64,000 bases of DNA from positions 248,001 to 312,000 of the forward strand of contig JAULSN010000002.1 in assembly GCA_033439765.1 (NCBI GenBank), written 5' to 3'. This stretch comes from Lasiosphaeria ovina (Eukaryota > Ascomycota > Sordariomycetes > Sordariales > Lasiosphaeriaceae). Below the pieces are notes generated by a model that saw only the letters and a list, made by a program, of their open reading frames with translations, was not told the DNA's origin and ran no database searches. Position numbers and translations under genes: made by a program. Positions 20,680-31,157 of the stretch are shown here, in pieces; positions within the stretch are counted from its first letter, which is position 1; every line of letters begins with the position of its first letter.

Positions 20680-22286
20680 CTATTCGTAAACAATACAGGA
20701 CCTTATTTCGTCGATAGGGCCTTCATCAGAGCTTTCTTTAAGGCCTTCCTGAGTAGCCCCGGCCTCAATCTGCGCCTGCCTGATCTTCGTGATGTCAATA
20801 AAGCGTTTATTCGGGTCCGCGGTGATAGCCTTCTTCTTTTTATTCCTTGTAAGCTCCAACTGCGCCCGTAATATAGCGACTTCGTGTTGAAGTAATGCCA
20901 GGTCGATATCCTTCCGGCTGAAGCCTTTTGCGACCTTCTTGAATAGCTCCCGTTGTGCCCTGTTAGCCTTCTTTTCGATGTTGAATTTGGCTAGCTGAAT
21001 CGTCAGGTCCGCTACCTTGTAGGGAGTCTTCTACGTGCCCGGGTCCTCTGTTGTTTTGGAGGGCTGTGGAGTAGTGGCCAATAGTTAGACCGTTGTAGTA
21101 GTTGTGGCCTTCTTAACTCTATTCGCGTTTTCTAATAATAAAGGACTGCGTAGGGCCTTCTGCTTGTTTAAGGGCCATAACCTGGCGGTATGCTAGCCTG
21201 CCTTGTAGTTTTCCTGCCTTAAAGCGATCTCCCGAGCCTTATAATAATATATAAGTATCGTCCTTTTGCCTATAAGCGTAGCCTCTGACTGTACGGTCGT
21301 TAAAGTTAGGAACTTTCTATATAGTTACTTTAGGGACGAGAAGACGCCCAAATTGAGAGGTTATATAACGTGCGAGGCGTATAAGGGTAGGTAAATAAGG
21401 TAACGTAGATGTTATTCAGGAAGTATAGCTATATATAGTCAAACGTTATATGACTATAGTGACCGTCAAGGACCAGTAAGCGGGCCTCTCCAGGGTCCTC
21501 CGGAGCCGTACCCGGAATAAAGATATCGCGAAGCCATTCTAGGGCGATTTCGTCGTCGGTCCAGCCCTTATTTTGGGCGGTGAATTTCCATTTCTTGAAT
21601 AGCTTTAGCTCTAAAGGAAACTACTATTATTGAACCTTCTTCCCCTTAAAAATAACGCATGGCCGAAGTGCCTCCCCTATAGCCGAGATGTATTTAATGA
21701 AGGAGGTCCAGGTGCGGGCCCCGGGCGATCTCTTGATCAGGGTCTTATATTCCTTAGATCCTAGGACTATGCCGTTACTACCCTGGCCTTCCTATAGGCC
21801 TGTCTCGTCCTTATTCCAACGGTTCTCGGGCTTGATATCCCTAACGGTAAGAAGGTCGAAATGCTTGAACCATTCCCCAATTATTTCCCGGGTTATACTA
21901 TTGAGCCTTACGGAATTAATACGCTTCGCTCTCTGGGTGCCAATTTGAGTGTTCCTGGCGGTAAAGCGTTATGTCTATTATTTTCCGACCTTTTCTTCCT
22001 TCCCGGCGATTAGGGCGATACGGCCGGCCAGATGCCTTACCGTCTTATACGACGGCGGGCTTCCAATTGAAGCCATTCCGAGAATCCAGCCGGCTAGGCG
22101 GGCTTCCTGATCCTCGGTCAGAATCTGTGCCGAGCGGTGAGCCAGACGGCGTGTTGTTGCACCGCGATTACGGCGGTGAAGTGTTGTAAGTGGAATGCCA
22201 AATTCCTGGGCCGCCCGGCGCAAAGAGACGCCATTTTCGACCATTTCGAGGGCGTTCGACACGCACTCTTCGTCGTAGTCGCACAT
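20680..22286 (-). pseudogene. pogo/Fot1-type transposase pseudogene
   Basis: From ATG 22286 the frame reads MCDYDEECVSNALEMVENG, a CENP-B N-terminal helix-turn-helix (LRRAAQEFGIPLTTLHRR) and a second helical DNA-binding part (LTEDQEARLAGWI). After stops at 21978-21980 and beyond it continues in the same frame as a DDE domain (RWNKDETG; LLVLDGHYSH) and ends in a tail reading ADPNKRFIDITKIRQAQ and EIRSCIVYE, typical of Fot1 relatives. Stops include TAG at the probable Gln after DETGL, TAA-TAG-TAG after KKVQ where relatives read Gln-Gln-Trp, and TAG after FDYI where relatives have Trp. All fit CpA-to-TpA change. The third catalytic acid region is unrecognisable. There is no functional product. 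Confidence 0.82.
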
Positions 22287-22414
22287 GATGATGATTCCCA
22301 GTCAATTTTGCGTCGAATGCAGTAGAGAAGAAGGAATTTGGAAAAGAATTGAACAGGTTATGCGTATTTAAGCGGTGTGCGGGTGCGAAGGATGTGGTGT
22401 CGTTTGTGGCTTAC

Positions 22415-22461
22415 ACGGCATGTTCCGCTTCCAGGGTGTTCCGCTTTTGGCCTAGTTGACT
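22415..22461 (-). repeat. right TIR of the pogo-like element
   Basis: Inverted copy of 20568-20614, followed by TA at 22462-22463. Read inward it starts AGTCAAC, like other fungal Fot-type ends. Confidence 0.8.
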
Positions 22462-22463
22462 TA

Positions 22464-23570
22464 GTGGCCCAAGTTCCTCCCTCCGTACGTAGGCAAAAGG
22501 AACATTCTCAGTGGAACTTGTCACCTCAGTCGTGGAAACACCTAATAGGCAGCCGCATTTCCACGTAATGCTCCAATGACTTACTTAGTGGAAGGAAAGG
22601 CAAACACCGTTTTTTTGCTCCAGATAGAATCCACAGCTCGTCAAATAAAGCTTTCTTTGGAGGAGACCCAGTGCCGATCATGCACTGTCGGCCGTACCGT
22701 ATGTAATACTGTATTTAAGGATACAGTCCAATGGTTGTTAGTGGGGTACTTGAGAAGAATCACGATGGTAACAAATGGACTAGCCAGAACAGCCTTTGAA
22801 AGGCATTTATAGGAGCAAAGATAGGCCTCTAAGTAATAGGAATTCTAGAAGTTGTTATCTCTCTTTGCCAAAAAAGTTTTTGGGCGAGCCTGAGCTATCG
22901 AGGCATGGAAAGTTCCTCGCCAACAAACATTCGGGGATTTGACTGCACAACATCCATGCAAAGCTTAAATGGAGTCGCACATGCTTGGCGTTTGCAGCAG
23001 CTGGGATGTTTAACTGCATCATGAATGCCAAAGTGACAGCTAAAGGTTCCTTGGTTTGTTCGCAGGCAGAAAAAAATTCGACTTTATTTTCTCTTACTTA
23101 GTTTTTTTACGTAACAGCGGTGCGGGGCACTCCGTATCAAGACCAGTCGAGGGAGCTCCGACTCCTCGAAAGTGGGGACAGAACTCGGAAGTAAACAACA
23201 TCCACAAAATAAACCAAAGCGCAACTGGTTGTGCTTATTCCGGGAACAACGCTGTGACTTTCCGCTCGTAATTAAACAAACAATGGGTTGCCAATCTCGA
23301 TGCAAAGATGCAACCTGCTCGGACATCGGCCTCTAATTACCTTTTTAGTTTTTCCACCAGCCAAGTCTCAAAACTCCAGACATCCATCGCATCTAAACAT
23401 CCCATCCACAAACCTGGAAGCATGACGCCAATTATATGGCCAAACACCCGCAGCCAAATCGGTTGTAGAATGCATTGCAAATCTAGTACCAGGACCGACT
23501 GCTCAGCCTGGGGGAACCCTGTAGACGACATATCATAATTCCGCATAAGCGAGCACATCAAGACCCTGCT
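22464..23570. other. intergenic DNA downstream of rad4
   Basis: No gene seen. At 22916-22944 CTCGCCAACAAACATTCGGGG resembles the end of the MITE-like element found at 37 and 41 kb. Confidence 0.4.
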
Positions 23571-23745
23571 CTAATCGCTGCCAGACTCCTGGTAAGAATC
23601 ATCGTCGTCGCTTTCGCTCGAAGGCACATTCCGCCTCCTCCTCCGCCGGGACGACGACGCCTTTGCCTTGCTGGCTGGCTGCCGCTTGGGCTTGGTACTC
23701 ATCACCGACTTGCGCTTGGAAGTGCCAGACGGCGGCTCTAGTGGA

Positions 23746-23783
<38 letters not shown>

Positions 23784-26660
23784 CGGCGAAGACGGCGCGG
23801 GCAACCGCCCGATGTCCGGCTCGTAATCAGCAGTCTCGACCTGAAGCGAGTCCTCGGCGTCGTCATCTGCGACCGGGAAGAAGCCCGAGGTTACCTTGCC
23901 CGCCGCTTCTTCGTCGCCTTCGTAGTCGTCTAGGAAGAAACCGCCGCCGCCACCGCCTATGTCGTCTTCCTCCTGCCCTGCGTCTGGCGTTTCTTTGTCT
24001 TCGTCTGCCCCCTGGCCGCGGCCGTGGCGCCCAAAGACGCTGGTGCCGTCCTCGATGTGGCCGTGGTCTTTTTTGACCCGCTCCACGATGCGCAGGCCCA
24101 TCAGGAATTTCCGCCACTTGGCCAAGGCCGCTTTCCTGCGCTTCTCGTCCTCCTTCCTAGTCCTCTCTGCTTCGTCTTTGGCGAGCTCTTCCATGACCGT
24201 GTCGTGGTACTCCTCGGCGACGACCACGCCCTGGATAACCGGGACGGCCATTCGGTTGCCAAACTCAAAGCCCACAACGGCTTCTGCGTAGTCGATCCCC
24301 AGCCGCTTGCATACCTTCATGGTACCTTGGTACGGGACGTGTACGGCGCCCTCAGGGCACATGTGCTCAACGAAAAGATCGATGTTGCCGTATCCGTTCT
24401 TGGGGATTATGCCATTCTGGATCGGTGGTGGGATGATCCATTCCGTCTGCTCGAAGCTGTAGAGGCCTTGCAACACCTTCCCCCCGGTGGCGGCCTCGGC
24501 CTCGGCAATCTCGCGCCGTCGATTGGTAGTGGCTGCTCGGTAGGGGACTCTCTTCAGGGGTTGTTCGCCAGGAATTGGCGCTCGGCCCTGCTTGTGCCAT
24601 GTTTCGGCACTCTTCACCTGGACGACATCTTTGCGCGAGTAAACAGGCTCCTCTTGCGAGGCGGCGCTCTTGCCCTTGTGCTTAAACGTCCTGACTGGTT
24701 TCGCATTTGGGAGCAGCGCTTCTTCGCGCTTGAGATGCCGTTCGAGTGCGAAGTCTTTGGACTGCTTGTAGTACTGCAGTGTCTCCTCTCCCTCCTTCAC
24801 CTCCTTCTTCTCGGGTTTATTCGGCTTGAGGTCGGTGGAGTCCTCCTTCTCATCCGCTTCAGTGATGGCATGGTCCTTGCCTCCCCTGACATAACCGGCC
24901 ATGACCGTTTTGAACCAGTCAAACATATCATAGCGCTTCACTTTGCCGTGCCGGTTGTATACGGGCACCTTTTCGATGGGAACCCGCATGCCCTTGGTGC
25001 GGCCAGGCAGGGTCTGCCGTTTCAGGTAGCGGACAGTGATGTCCTTGGCAGTGCCGTCTTGTGAGAACCCTATGACATATGCCATCATCTGTTTCGCCTT
25101 GTCTGCCTTGCTACCGCGAGGCTCCAGCGATTCTACCAGTTCCCTGTTAGTCCCGATCACAGACTTGACAATAGCGTCGACTGGGAGGTACTTGTGTGTG
25201 GCCGGAGACAAGACTTCGGTCCAGTAATGGGGGAAATCGAGGTCGACGTCGTAGGCTTTCTTTCTCTTTGGCGGTGGAGGAGGTAGGTCAACAATAGAGT
25301 CATTGTCGCTGTCTTCGAGATCCGTAAGAAGCTCAGAGTCTGACTCCTCCTGTTTTCCCTTGGCCGCGCGGCTCGGTCGACTAGTGGCGGCAGGTTTGGC
25401 CGATCGAGTAGGTTTTGGCTTCAAGTTGGGACCGTTTTCGTGAAGGGCACTCGTATCCTTCTGCGGAGTATGGCCCGACGCGTTGGGTTCCTTCTCAGGG
25501 TCTGCCTCTTCGAGTCTGTTCCACCCATAACCCAATGTCTGGAGGCTGGCGACCATTCGGGCCCCCATACCCAGAGCTCTTAAAAGAGCCGTGAATAGCT
25601 GCGCTCCAACATCCCGGCTACCAGCGCATTCCTGTGCGCACCTCTTGAACTCGTCCAAGCCCTGGATACGCTCCCCAAACTTTGACGGATCATGGCCCTC
25701 CTGCTTGAACTCTTTTGTCAAACGGTCCAGTCTCTCCAGAGACATGTATCCGCACTTTCGCAAGCCAGGTGCGGTGATGTGAAAGCGTTGCTTCCACCAC
25801 GCTGAAAATGCCTTCATCAAGCGGAAAAGGGGGTCTCCGTGGCTCATGTCAACGGCGCCTTTTTCAAGGCGCTTGGCCGCCTCTCCCCAGTCCCGAGACG
25901 GCGGGTCTTCTGCCTTGCCCTTTCCCTTCTGCTTCTTTGCTTTGGTGGTCGGCTTCGGGCTGGCGCCTTTCTTGGGCGTCTCTTCATGGTTGTCCAGCCC
26001 GCTGTTGCGCCTCCATCTGTCAACCTCGTCCCACAGCCTCGGTGGTATGTGCGAGAGCAGTATTCCCTGGACCTCTGGGTCACAGAGCCAAGAATTGCGG
26101 ATCGCATTATGCCACAGCAAAAGTTGAACGTGCATACAGTGCGTAGCAATGCGGATCTTCCGTTCCAACTTTGACGGGCCTTTCTTCCCCAGCGCATTGT
26201 CTAGCGATATCCTCGTGTCCCTCGTCAAGATCAGTTCTAGGTTGCCTGTTGGAAGAGGGCGATTCGGGATGGCATCCTGGGGTATCAGTACGTCTTCGAA
26301 TTCAATGTCCTCGTCCTCGTCGTCGTCGTCCTCGTCGCCGGCATCGTCATTGGCCTCTCCCTCTTTGGCGGTCTGAGAGAGCCTTTGCCTTTTGGCGGGC
26401 GGATTGTCCCCGAAATCCGCATCTGACAAGGACGTCAAAGAGCTCTCGTCGTCTTGGCTGTCGTCGATTTGCTGCGCCGTCGAGCCATTGCGGGTGGATG
26501 ACCGCGGGGTGGAATTGGCATCGAGATCGTCGAACAGCGTCGGCTTGCGCGGTGGAACAAAGGCGCCAGCCCCTGCTTTCCCCTTCTGCTGCTGCTTGGT
26601 GGTGTCCGGGGCCGGTGGAGATCGATCGCGGACACGTTTCCGGGGGACATGTGGAGGCAT
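23571..26660 (-). CDS. rad4: DNA-repair protein Rad4/XPC homologue, single exon, 1029 residues
   Basis: Rad4/XPC finds helix-distorting lesions in global-genome nucleotide-excision repair, together with Rad23. After a charged, disordered N-terminus (about residues 1-130) comes the transglutaminase-like fold (residues about 165-520, including RIATHCMHVQLLLWHNAIRN, FSAWWKQRFHI and HYWTEVLSPATHKYLPVDAI). The beta-hairpin domains follow: BHD1 around 640-710 (FALERHLKREEAL, VYSRKDVVQVKSAETWHKQG) and BHD2/BHD3 around 735-850 (WIIPPPIQNGIIPKNGYGN, VHVPYQGTMKVCKRLGIDYA, AVVGFEFGNRMAVPVIQGVV). A poly-Pro tract encoded by a CGG/CCG repeat at about 23742-23795 precedes a basic, Ser-rich tail. Length is normal for filamentous fungi. 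It is divergent from the AN1-finger gene, with 779 bp between starts. Confidence 0.95.
23742..23795 (+). repeat. GGC trinucleotide repeat encoding poly-proline in rad4
   Basis: About a dozen GGC units on the plus strand encode PPPPPPPPPPPP on the minus strand near the rad4 C-terminus. Confidence 0.8.
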
Positions 26661-27439
26661 TTCAGATGCGGGCTAGGTCGTGCTGACTTGGCGTTTCGAC
26701 ATTTTGTTATTTCGCCGCTGCCTCTTGGTTTTTGGACGATCTTGTTGTTGCTTTCGCGTAGAACAACGGTCGGCGCCTGGAACAGATGGCCTTCAGGGTT
26801 CTCCAAATCGTCATCAGCCCGGACGCGGACTAGAGCGCGTCTTAATGAGCAACACACTTAACCCCAACCCTGGAAGTGGGACATGGACTGAGCTTGGGTA
26901 CCTTCTCGAGTAACAGTGAGTCCTATTCCGATTATACAAACATTCCAATATACTAAGTTTTCATCCAATAATCTCCTAAACCCATATACTCGGAGTTATC
27001 CCCATTGTACTTGAACCCATTTGAGAGTCCGTCATTTCCAAAATGTCACACCTCCCTGCTCCTACCCGCCTGCTAGGTTGCCAAGGACCCCTGCCACGCT
27101 CACCTTGCCGCCTGAAACCCGCTGCGCTGCACGCTAATTTACCAACCCCACCAGTGCCACCGGGCAGTAGTCGTCGATTCTAGGCCCTTCCAGCTGCCAC
27201 ACCCGAGGCCTTAGAACCTCCAACCCTCTATCTCTTGATCTTCTTGGTCAGCAAAACGAACTACGGTTTTCTTCCGTCGCCTGTGTTGCGCAACCATTTC
27301 TTTGCCTAACGGCTGAGACAGCCCGGCTTGGTTGGCCACCGGCTTGCGTGGACCTCGCTCTCGCGCAAGCCGCTCTCTCTCTTCCTCTTCCTATTTATAC
27401 CGATAGTCCCACGAGGCTCGCGCCTCAACCGCCTCCAGC
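26661..27439. other. divergent upstream region of rad4 and the AN1-finger gene
   Basis: 779 bp shared between two diverging starts. C-rich stretches at about 27045-27180 are promoter-like. No third gene seen. Confidence 0.5.
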
Positions 27440-28468
27440 ATGGGGTCCTCATCACCCAACCCCGAAGACAACAAGACCGACAACAACGATACCAGCTACA
27501 TCAACATGGCGTCGGCCGTCGAGGACAGCAACGGCAGCGGCGGGCTCAGCCCCGACGCCGGCGAGGACCCGACGCTGATCGGCAAGCACTGCGAGTTCGA
27601 GTACTGCAACCAGCTCGACTTCCTACCATTCTTCTGCCAGTCGTGCCGGGGCACGTTCTGCCTGGACCACCGCAGCGAGGGCGCGCACCAGTGCCGCGAG
27701 GAGGGCGCGTGGGCGGCGCGGCGGCGCGAGGCGGCGCTGGCCCGGCCCTCGGCCGGCGAGGGCTACCGGATGCGCGACTTTGTCAGCGAGAAGCCGTGCG
27801 CCGACGAGGGCTGCAAGACGGTCGTCGGCACGAGCCTGGTGCCCGGAGTGCACTGCGCGACGTGCAATCGCGATTACTGCCTCAAGCACCGCCTGCAGGA
27901 GGACCACGACTGCAAGAACAAGGAGCCCATCGGCGCGCGGCCCGCCGCCGCCGCCGCCGCAGCCGCCGCCGTCGCCGACAGTGCCAGAAAGACTTTCGAC
28001 CGGTTCCGGCTGTGGAACGCGGGCCGCAAGGAGAAGTCGGCCGGGCTGAACCTCAAGGCCAAGAAACTGCTGAGCAGCAGCGCCAGCAATAGCAACGCGG
28101 CGCGCCTCGCCGACCTCAACACGCTGAAGAAGACTGCCAAGGGCGACGCCAAGCTGGCGCCCGAGAGGCGCGTCTACCTGCACGTCGAGGCCGAGGCGCA
28201 GACCACCAAGTCGACGTTCCCCAAGGGCGAGTTCTTCTACTCCAAGGACTGGGTCGTCGGCCGCCTGCTGGACGCGGCGGCCAGGAGCCTGCAGGTGGAG
28301 AACATCAACAACCAGTCCGACGACGAGAGCCTGAGACTGCGCGTGTTCCACGTCGAGGGCGGGCGCCTGCTCGAGTTCAACGAAAAGGTCGGCGCCTCGT
28401 TGGCCACCGGCAACACCATCGTCCTGCTTAGAGGCGTCGGGCCGTCGCCAGATCTAATCGAGGTATGA
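27440..28468 (+). CDS. cuz1: AN1-type zinc-finger protein of the Cuz1/ZFAND1 family
   Basis: Single exon, 342 residues. Two AN1 fingers sit near residues 51-85 (CEFEYCNQLDFLPFFCQSC, FCLDHR, HQC) and 118-156 (CADEGCKTVV, HCATCNRDYCLKHR, HDC). An Ala-rich linker and basic region follow, then a ubiquitin-like C-terminal part (about 255-342; FPKGEFFYSKDWVVGRLLD, NTIVLLRGVG). This matches yeast Cuz1 and human ZFAND1, which bring Cdc48/p97 and proteasomes to arsenite-damaged proteins and stress granules. Residues before IGKHCEFEYC are poorly conserved, so the internal Met at 27506 is an alternative start. Very high GC in the body of the gene is normal for this window. Confidence 0.9.
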   Translation: MGSSSPNPEDNKTDNNDTSYINMASAVEDSNGSGGLSPDAGEDPTLIGKHCEFEYCNQLDFLPFFCQSCRGTFCLDHRSEGAHQCREEGAWAARRREAALARPSAGEGYRMRDFVSEKPCADEGCKTVVGTSLVPGVHCATCNRDYCLKHRLQEDHDCKNKEPIGARPAAAAAAAAAVADSARKTFDRFRLWNAGRKEKSAGLNLKAKKLLSSSASNSNAARLADLNTLKKTAKGDAKLAPERRVYLHVEAEAQTTKSTFPKGEFFYSKDWVVGRLLDAAARSLQVENINNQSDDESLRLRVFHVEGGRLLEFNEKVGASLATGNTIVLLRGVGPSPDLIEV

Positions 28469-29201
28469 TGGGCCTCGATATTTCACTTTTTGTTTCCTTT
28501 TCTTTACGGTCTCGTGAGCATGGAGTTTTGGCATTTGGGAGGGCCTCTGGATTTTTGGAGCATAGATGGGTGGAAATAGTTCCTTGGCTAGCAAACTGAT
28601 TTTTTGGTTATTTTTCGGCTTTGGCGGTTCTATGTACCTACCTTACCTGGCGTTGTATGCCATTTCCCAAGGGAAGATTTGTCATAATGTTTCAATCTCA
28701 ATATAAGCCGTGGAAGATGCCAGTTGCATATGGCACGTAGTGAATCAGGAGGAGCCTGCCTCGCTGACAAAAGGTGGTCCGTAATACTGTTCGAGCATTC
28801 GGTCTCGTAGGCAGACGCAAACTCAAAATCAAATATTTCTCACGGTTTTTCTACACCGTATTGCTTTTGTAGTATTTTCCAGCTTTTCGATGCGCGTGCT
28901 GCGTGGAAGAGCAAATCATCGTTTTACTTGGTGGAGGTATAACCCTTTCAAGTAATTAGAGAAGAAGTCTCGAGGCTACCTACGGATAGATATACTATAG
29001 AGGAAGTGGCACCATTCACGGCTGAAGATATGGTGTTGTACAATATACAACATAGAGCAACGCCGGCCACGAAGAAATCCTCTCACGGGAAAATGTTTCG
29101 ATTTGATCTCAGGAGTCGTGATTTACAGTATATACAGTAAGAGTAGGGGGTAATCGTGTGGGACCCACCGAGATGTCAGAATCATGATCCTTTGCAGCTT
29201 A
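28469..29201. other. convergent intergenic region after the AN1-finger gene
   Basis: 733 bp, AT-richer than the flanks, consistent with two 3' untranslated regions. No gene seen. Confidence 0.5.
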
Positions 29202-30234
29202 TTAGAGGTCTTTCTCCTTGGGCTTCTTCTCCCTCGGCCTCTCGCTGAGCTGCTTCTCTCTTCCAATCTGCGAGGCCGCGCCCACGGCCTCGTGGCCGCC
29301 GACGGACTCGAAGGCCTTGTGGAACGTCCACTCGACGGCGTTCTCGACGGGCTTGTCGAACAGTGTGGGGAGGAACGGGACGATGGCCAGGCCGAGGCCG
29401 ATGGGGCCGTAGGTCCGGATGGTCTTGTTCTTGGCGTCCTTGAGGGCGCGCCCGCTGTAGCGGACCACGCTGTGGATGGTGAAGGCGGGCAGGCCCATGC
29501 TGGCCAGGCTCTGGAAGATGCCGCGCTGCAGCATGACGGTGCGGTAGTCCTCGAGCGGCGGCACGACGCCGGGAGCCAGCTGCCGCCGCGCGGACCCGCC
29601 GGCGGCGTCCTCCTGCAGGTCCAGCCCGAGCAGCTTCTGCTGGCGATCCGTCAGCTCGAGCTGCGGGTTGCGCACGCGCTCGTTGTGCAGGTACGCCTTG
29701 TAGCCCTCGTAGCCCACGTCGCCGAGGATGTAGGCCCACGAGATGCCGTACGCGCCCCGCACCATCCACGGGTGCGCCACGGGCCGGAACGACTCGCCAA
29801 TGTCCGACGTGTAGGCTACATAGCGGTGCGCCGAGACGAGGATGGTGCGGAACCGGGCCGCGTAGGCGGCGTATCGGACGTTGGACTCTGTCGACGGCGG
29901 GACGCTGGAGGGTTGGTTAGCAAGAGCGCAACACTGTGCTTGTTGTAGTGTAGGGTGTAGGTAATGAAGCCGGCTATGCCCCGTGCCGGATCAAGAGCGC
30001 GACGTACTATCCCTCGACTAGCTCGTCAAAGAAGTTGTCCTCTCTATCATCCTTGTCGAGGATGCTCTGTAGCTTGGGCGGCAGCTTTTCTCTCTCTGGG
30101 AGCTTGTCCGGGTCGAATTCGCCAGTCTCCTTTTTGACATGGAGCGTGGCAGACGGCACCGGTTTGGCCGGGGGAGGAGAGTCCTTGGCCGGGGTCGTGG
30201 GCGCATCCGAGCTTTTGCTCCAGGGCCAGACCAT
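29202..30234 (-). CDS. MTP18/MTFP1-family mitochondrial inner-membrane protein, 2 exons
   Basis: Exon 1 (30234-30008) encodes MVWPWSKSSDAPTTPAKDS to ELVEG. A 103-bp intron (29905-30007; GTACGT donor, TGCTAACC branch site, CTCCAG acceptor) leads in phase to exon 2 (29904-29202), for 309 residues in total. The core reads YAARFRTILVSAHRYVAYTS, DIGESFRPVAHPWMVRGAYG and YILGDVGYEGYKAY, then GLPAFTIHSVVRYSGR and GLGLAIVPFLPTLFDKPVE. These are the signatures of mitochondrial fission process protein 1 (MTP18), an inner-membrane protein linked to fission in animals. Three or four membrane segments are apparent. The tail is Lys/Glu-rich. It is head to head with the ATP synthase subunit k gene, 456 bp between starts. 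Confidence 0.9.
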
Positions 30235-30690
30235 CGTGAACTGTTCGAATACGGCCGACGGTTTGTGTAGGAGCGGTGGTGGGAGACCGGTTGCAATGAG
30301 TGGTGCCGTATCAGAAATGCGTGCAGCTCCGCTGCCCCAGAGTCAAACCGAAGTCTAAGTGACGAAGGTAAAGGGAGCTCAGTTGCGCCGACCTTGGGTT
30401 CGCGACGGGTACGAACGGGGCGGCAAGGTCCCCGCTTCCTCCCGATTAGGTAAACACGAACTAGCCTAGGCTAAGCCAGGCCCCGACAATGCAATGCCTG
30501 CCGGGGAATACGGGCACGGCGGTAAATCCTCGGATAGTTTAGATGGAGCTCGGTCGCTTCTCGACTTTGCGTCGTTTTCAAGATCCTGAACAGCCCGGAA
30601 AGCCACCATCACGCCCTCTGCCTCTCCAATTGCACTCGACAGGGCCACCAATACACGCCCTCGAGCTCGTCCCTTTCTTTACCAGCAAAG
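30235..30690. promoter_or_regulatory. shared upstream region of MTP18-like and ATP synthase subunit k genes
   Basis: 456 bp between two diverging starts for mitochondrial inner-membrane proteins. A shared bidirectional promoter is plausible (inference); no specific factor site was identified. Confidence 0.4.
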
Positions 30691-31157
30691 ATGACTCAGT
30701 ACTACACCCTTTTCGGTCGCCAGATCGCCTCCCAATACGTCAGTCTACCCGTCCTCAGCCGTTGTCTTGCTTCCCCTCTCGCTCGAGTCCGCAGAGACGC
30801 CGTCGGATGGAGGGAGGGAGCTAGCATGCGATTGAGCTTCTGAAGAACCCCAGACGCTAACACCTTACTCTCTGCAGCTGGCCATAGGAACCCTCACCAC
30901 AATGTTCACCGGTGTCTACCTCTCGGTTGGCGGCAGCAAGGCGCCCGCTGCGACTCCCCCCATCAACGCGTCCAGCTCCGACGAGGCCGATTTTATCAAG
31001 TGCGCTCCCATCCATCACATCCCTCCGCGGTCCCTCCGCGGTCCCTCCGCGGTCCCTCCGCTGCCAATGGCAAGATGCACTCTGACAAGATCCCTACAGG
31101 AAGTTTATTGAGAACGCCGAGGCCGAAGAGAAGGCGAAGGCGTCTGCCAAGCACTAG
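30691..31157 (+). CDS. atp19: mitochondrial F1Fo ATP synthase subunit k (Atp19), 3 exons, 75 residues
   Basis: Exons 30691-30738, 30878-30999 and 31100-31157 join in phase (introns 139 and 100 bp; donors GTCAGT and GTGCGC, acceptors TGCAG and TACAG). The protein begins MTQYYTLFGRQIASQYLAIG, has one membrane helix (LAIGTLTTMFTGVYLSVGG) and ends in a helical, Lys/Glu-rich tail. The TPPINASSSDEADFIKKFIE segment is characteristic of fungal subunit k, a small Fo subunit that helps ATP synthase dimers form. Because of its short exons the gene is easily missed by ORF length alone. Intron 2 contains an 11-bp tandem repeat. Confidence 0.88.
31018..31062 (+). repeat. 11-bp tandem repeat within atp19 intron 2
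   Basis: TCCCTCCGCGG occurs three times perfectly and once partially, inside intron 31000-31099. Confidence 0.85.

Larger units (their letters stand above)
20568..22461 (-). mobile_element. pogo/Fot1-like DNA transposon, 1894 bp, inactivated
   Basis: Inverted repeats of about 47 bp lie at 20568-20614 and 22415-22461, sharing GTCAACT, GGCCAAAAGCGGAA and AGCGGAACATGCCG with four or five mismatches. TA dinucleotides flank both ends, the target duplication of Tc1/mariner-pogo elements. The minus-strand gene inside starts with a CENP-B/psq-type helix-turn-helix and continues as a DDE-type transposase riddled with stops. Confidence 0.85.

Noticed and set aside
24024..25064. 346-codon plus-strand ORF inside rad4
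   Set aside because: Antisense shadow of rad4 coding sequence.
27623..28351. 242-codon minus-strand ORF inside the AN1-finger gene
   Set aside because: Antisense shadow; no recognisable domain.
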